The notes under the pieces were generated by a model. It had not been told where the DNA came from and made no database searches. It saw nothing but the letters and a program-made list of their open reading frames with translations. Source: an uncultured Prevotellaceae bacterium (lineage in GTDB: Bacteria; Bacteroidota; Bacteroidia; Bacteroidales; Bacteroidaceae). From it: DNA of 33,406 bases. The stretch covers positions 1-33,406 of the forward strand of contig CALFJG010000041.1 of NCBI GenBank assembly GCA_937877625.1, read 5' to 3'. Within the stretch, counting starts at the first letter, position 1; each line of letters begins with the position of its first letter. This document shows, one piece after another, positions 31,691 to 33,406 of this stretch. The position numbers were made by a program, and so were the translations under genes.

Positions 31691-32494
31691 ATGAAACTCC
31701 ACCGCCTACTGCTTACCACCCTCACGTTGCTGACGCTCACAGGTTGCGTGTCGCAGAAAAAGATAGTCTATTTCCAAGGCTCTGATGCCGTTTACACCTC
31801 TCCACAACCCATTGCTCAGAGTTATCGTATGGCCATACAGCCCGCCGACCGTATCTCGCTCTCCGTCACATGCTCCGAGCCAAAACTCCTGACAGGCTTC
31901 GCCAGCAATGTCACCTTCGGCACCAACGAAGCCGTTACCACCAGCGGAGGCGGTACACGCGAGATCTACACAGGCTACACCGTCGATAGAGACGGCTATG
32001 TCACCCTACCGATGGTGGGCAAGCTCAAAGCGCAAGGGCGCACCGAAGAGGAGTTCGCCAGTATCGTGGAGCAGGCCATCATCTCTGCCGGCATCGTCAA
32101 CGACCCACAGGTCACCGTGAAATTTACCAACGCACGTGTTAGCGTACTCGGCGCGGTGAATAAGCCTGGAGCCATAGCCCTCAACTCACAGCGCACCTCC
32201 GTACTCGACGTACTCGCCGCCGCCGGCGATGTGAGCGACAACGGCCTCAAAACCAACGTGCAACTCTACCGTGAGGTGGACGGCAAGCGCGAGATGTATA
32301 TCCTCGACCTCACACAAGCCGATGTGTTCAACAGCCCAGCCTTCTATGTGCAGCAAAACGATATGATATACGTATCGCCCAACAAAGCCGCCGGCGTAAA
32401 GAACAGCCCTTTCTTCACCTTCTGGGGAGCCAGTGCAAGCATTGCAAGCGTAGTCATCTCGCTCACATCCCTTATCATAGCCCTGTCTAAATAA
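31691..32494 (+). CDS. Polysaccharide export lipoprotein (Wza family)
   Basis: Outer-membrane export channel subunit, 267 residues. Its lipobox is LTGC with Cys19. A poly-export beta domain follows (RMAIQPADRISLSVTC, about 46-61), then one SLBB-type segment (RVSVLGAVNKPGAIAL, about 149-164). It ends in a hydrophobic helix (SIASVVISLTSLIIALS) that could be the trans-outer-membrane anchor. It follows the BY-kinase by 36 nt and pairs with it functionally as in Wza/Wzc machines. The stop overlaps a degenerate minus-strand remnant. No glycosyltransferase follows. Confidence 0.93.
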   Translation: MKLHRLLLTTLTLLTLTGCVSQKKIVYFQGSDAVYTSPQPIAQSYRMAIQPADRISLSVTCSEPKLLTGFASNVTFGTNEAVTTSGGGTREIYTGYTVDRDGYVTLPMVGKLKAQGRTEEEFASIVEQAIISAGIVNDPQVTVKFTNARVSVLGAVNKPGAIALNSQRTSVLDVLAAAGDVSDNGLKTNVQLYREVDGKREMYILDLTQADVFNSPAFYVQQNDMIYVSPNKAAGVKNSPFFTFWGASASIASVVISLTSLIIALSK

Positions 32495-32600
32495 CACACG
32501 CCAACCCGTATTTCTCGTGGAGTTGGCGCAGCGTGCCGTCGGCCTTCATTTGGGCGATGATCTGCTGGATGTAGCGCGTCAGAGCGATTATGAACAAAAG
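32487..32600 (-). pseudogene. C-terminal fragment of a family 3 solute-binding protein
   Basis: Minus-strand translation reads ALTRYIQQIIAQMKADGTLR and then QLHEKYGLACVI before a TAG at 32487-32489, close to the C-terminal 'N.al..m..dGtl..l..KYgl' of amino-acid-type periplasmic binding proteins. Upstream codons are not conserved; a possible upstream piece lies in another frame (PNKAALTNAQNF, about 32605-32640), suggesting a frameshift. No intact gene of this kind exists in the window, so this is a decayed remnant. Confidence 0.5.
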
Positions 32601-32729
32601 TTCTGCGCGTTGGTCAGCGCAGCCTTGTTGGGTTCTGGAAACATTTTTTCCAAAATCATTCTGCTACTTTCTTGTTAAAGATTCAGTTATCCTGTCTCTT
32701 TTTGAATCCTTCTCGGTTTAAGAAACCTT

Positions 32730-32803
32730 GCCGACACCCCCTCGCGGCGTTTCCTTAAGCTTAATAATGTGTGCCGGCACCCCTCGGCCGGTTTTCTAAA
32801 ACC
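32730..32803. repeat. Two imperfect direct repeats, about 43-nt period
   Basis: Units at 32730-32760 and 32773-32803 share gccg-caccccctcg-cgg-gtttccttaag-type sequence with scattered changes. Each is partly self-complementary (for example ggccggttttctaaaacc). Confidence 0.4.
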
Positions 32804-32863
32804 ACGGGAGGCTTCCCCGAATCCAGGGGAGCGATGAAGGATTTTCTGTGTCCTTACGGGCAA

Positions 32864-32901
32864 TGCAGGCGAGCCGCGTGTACTCCGGCATTGCGGCTCG
32901 C
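32864..32901. repeat. GC-rich inverted repeat sharing a 14-mer with window start
   Basis: gcgagccgc at 32869-32877 and its complement gcggctcgc at 32893-32901 form a 9-bp stem with a 15-nt loop. tgcaggcgagccgc at 32864-32877 is identical to 224-237. Confidence 0.55.
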
Positions 32902-33115
32902 GTGCTATGCCCTGCAAGAGCATAAAACGGGCGACTCATAAATCAGAGCCACCCGTTCTTGCGAACATACACATAACAAATTTTACTTTAGATGGGTTCT
33001 ATTCTTTCGCTTTGTCAGATTTCTGAGCTATTTTTGCTTTGAATAGAGCCCACTTTTAATCTTCACTCACTAAACCTTTGAAAGTTGCCCAAAAATGCAT
33101 CAATTATTTATGCTG

Positions 33116-33123
33116 CAAAAGTA
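33116..33123 (-). promoter_or_regulatory. Orphan Bacteroidetes -7 box
   Basis: Minus-strand TACTTTTG with an ATG 16 nt downstream at 33100, but the frame is broken after 14 codons. It is likely the promoter of a gene that has decayed. Confidence 0.4.
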
Positions 33124-33270
33124 CACCCCGTTCTAAGCGCACGCAATACCCAACATTAGGTAAAAATCTCTGCACAGTGATGACACTCCTCACTTAACGA
33201 CTGGTTTTCGCCGAAGCACCCGATGACAATCCGCGCGCACACCCCCTCACCGAAACATTAACGACACACC

Positions 33271-33311
33271 AAAACTCCCCGCAGCCTTTAGGGAGAGCTG
33301 CGGGGAGTTTT
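33271..33311 (-). terminator. Intrinsic terminator, 15-bp perfect stem
   Basis: aaaactccccgcagc (33271-33285) pairs fully with 33297-33311 around an 11-nt loop, and T-runs flank the stem on both strands. It lies 33 nt past the stop of the minus-strand gene at the window edge. Confidence 0.85.
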
Positions 33312-33343
33312 TGATGCGAATTGTTCTAAAAATGTGGGAGGGC

Positions 33344-33406
33344 TTATTTGTCTTCCTCTTCTTCTACCCACATTTGGCGTGTCAGGGCGCTACCACCGCC
33401 TACGGT
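33344..33406 (-). CDS. C-terminal end of an unidentified gene (partial)
   Basis: The last 20 codons plus stop of a minus-strand gene that continues beyond the window: TVGGGSALTRQMWVEEEEDK then TAA. The acidic tail is typical of many soluble proteins; no family can be named. A strong terminator follows. Confidence 0.6.
   Translation of the reverse strand, partial: TVGGGSALTRQMWVEEEEDK

Larger units (their letters stand above)
32601..33270. other. Gene-poor decayed region
   Basis: No intact gene. It holds imperfect GC-rich repeats at 32730-32803, an inverted repeat at 32869-32901, and an orphan minus-strand promoter at 33116-33123 followed by a 14-codon frame (ATG at 33100) that meets TAA and continues in frame for about 18 Lys-rich codons to 33002. 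The 78-residue frame at 32687-32923 consists of the repeats and is rejected. Confidence 0.45.

Noticed and set aside
32687..32923. 78-residue minus-strand frame
   Set aside because: It is made of imperfect GC-rich repeats; the Arg/Gly/Pro-rich translation reflects the repeat, not a protein.

Overview
The window looks like a chromosomal segment of a Bacteroidales bacterium, probably Prevotellaceae-like. Three observations support this. Bacteroidetes-type -7 boxes (TAnnTTTG) lie upstream of more than ten genes. Shine-Dalgarno sequences are largely absent. Several gene families typical of the order are present: capsule-assembly Wzi, Bacteroidales nucleoside kinase, tandem deoxynucleoside kinases, DUF2795, and BY-kinase/Wza export proteins. 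Genus and species cannot be fixed from the sequence alone.

Layout. 1-287: gene-free, GC-rich hairpin repeats. 288-5459 (minus strand): an envelope/division/RNA-decay group of a lipocalin-like lipoprotein, Wzi-family outer-membrane protein, RNase Y, ZapA, a short coiled-coil protein and an unrecognised conserved-looking protein. 5583-8274 (minus): B3/B4-domain protein, an 88-bp imperfect palindrome, a lipoprotein with a CxxC/CxxC ribbon, an SRPBCC-like protein and pyrE. 8554-10092 (minus): secreted GH27 alpha-galactosidase. 10093-12400: an AT-richer accessory patch carrying a decayed HEPN (Abi_2/AbiF-like) gene, a possible upstream structured RNA, and 22-bp direct repeats that duplicate the 3' end of a DUF2795 gene. 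12676-17603: sugar nucleotidyltransferase, divergent from a stand-alone MetH reactivation domain, then a metallophosphoesterase and a nucleoside kinase. 17642-21108 (minus): recX, waaA and gltX. 21503-25774 (plus): two deoxynucleoside kinases, leuA, and a type II-like restriction-modification pair (beta-type MTase plus HNH nuclease). 25796-28862: small membrane protein, recF (minus), TPR protein, ribH, tRNA-Tyr and its terminator. 29186-32494 (plus): BY-type tyrosine autokinase and its Wza-like export lipoprotein. 32495-33406: decayed sequence, GC repeats, a strong terminator and the last 20 codons of a minus-strand gene.

How the genes fit together. Most of the window is core metabolism and information processing: nucleotide synthesis and salvage, riboflavin, leucine, LPS Kdo transfer, tRNA charging and recombination repair. 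Surface-polysaccharide export appears at both ends, Wzi on the left and Wzc/Wza on the right. Two defence-type insertions stand out: the intact-looking R-M pair directly behind leuA, and the Abi patch. The Abi patch is the most interesting stretch. Its reading frame continues upstream of the first ATG to a probable ATG-to-ATA lesion, and downstream past an in-frame TAG into a recognisable C-terminus. It is preceded by about 230 bp that can fold into several stems and is bracketed by att-like repeats.
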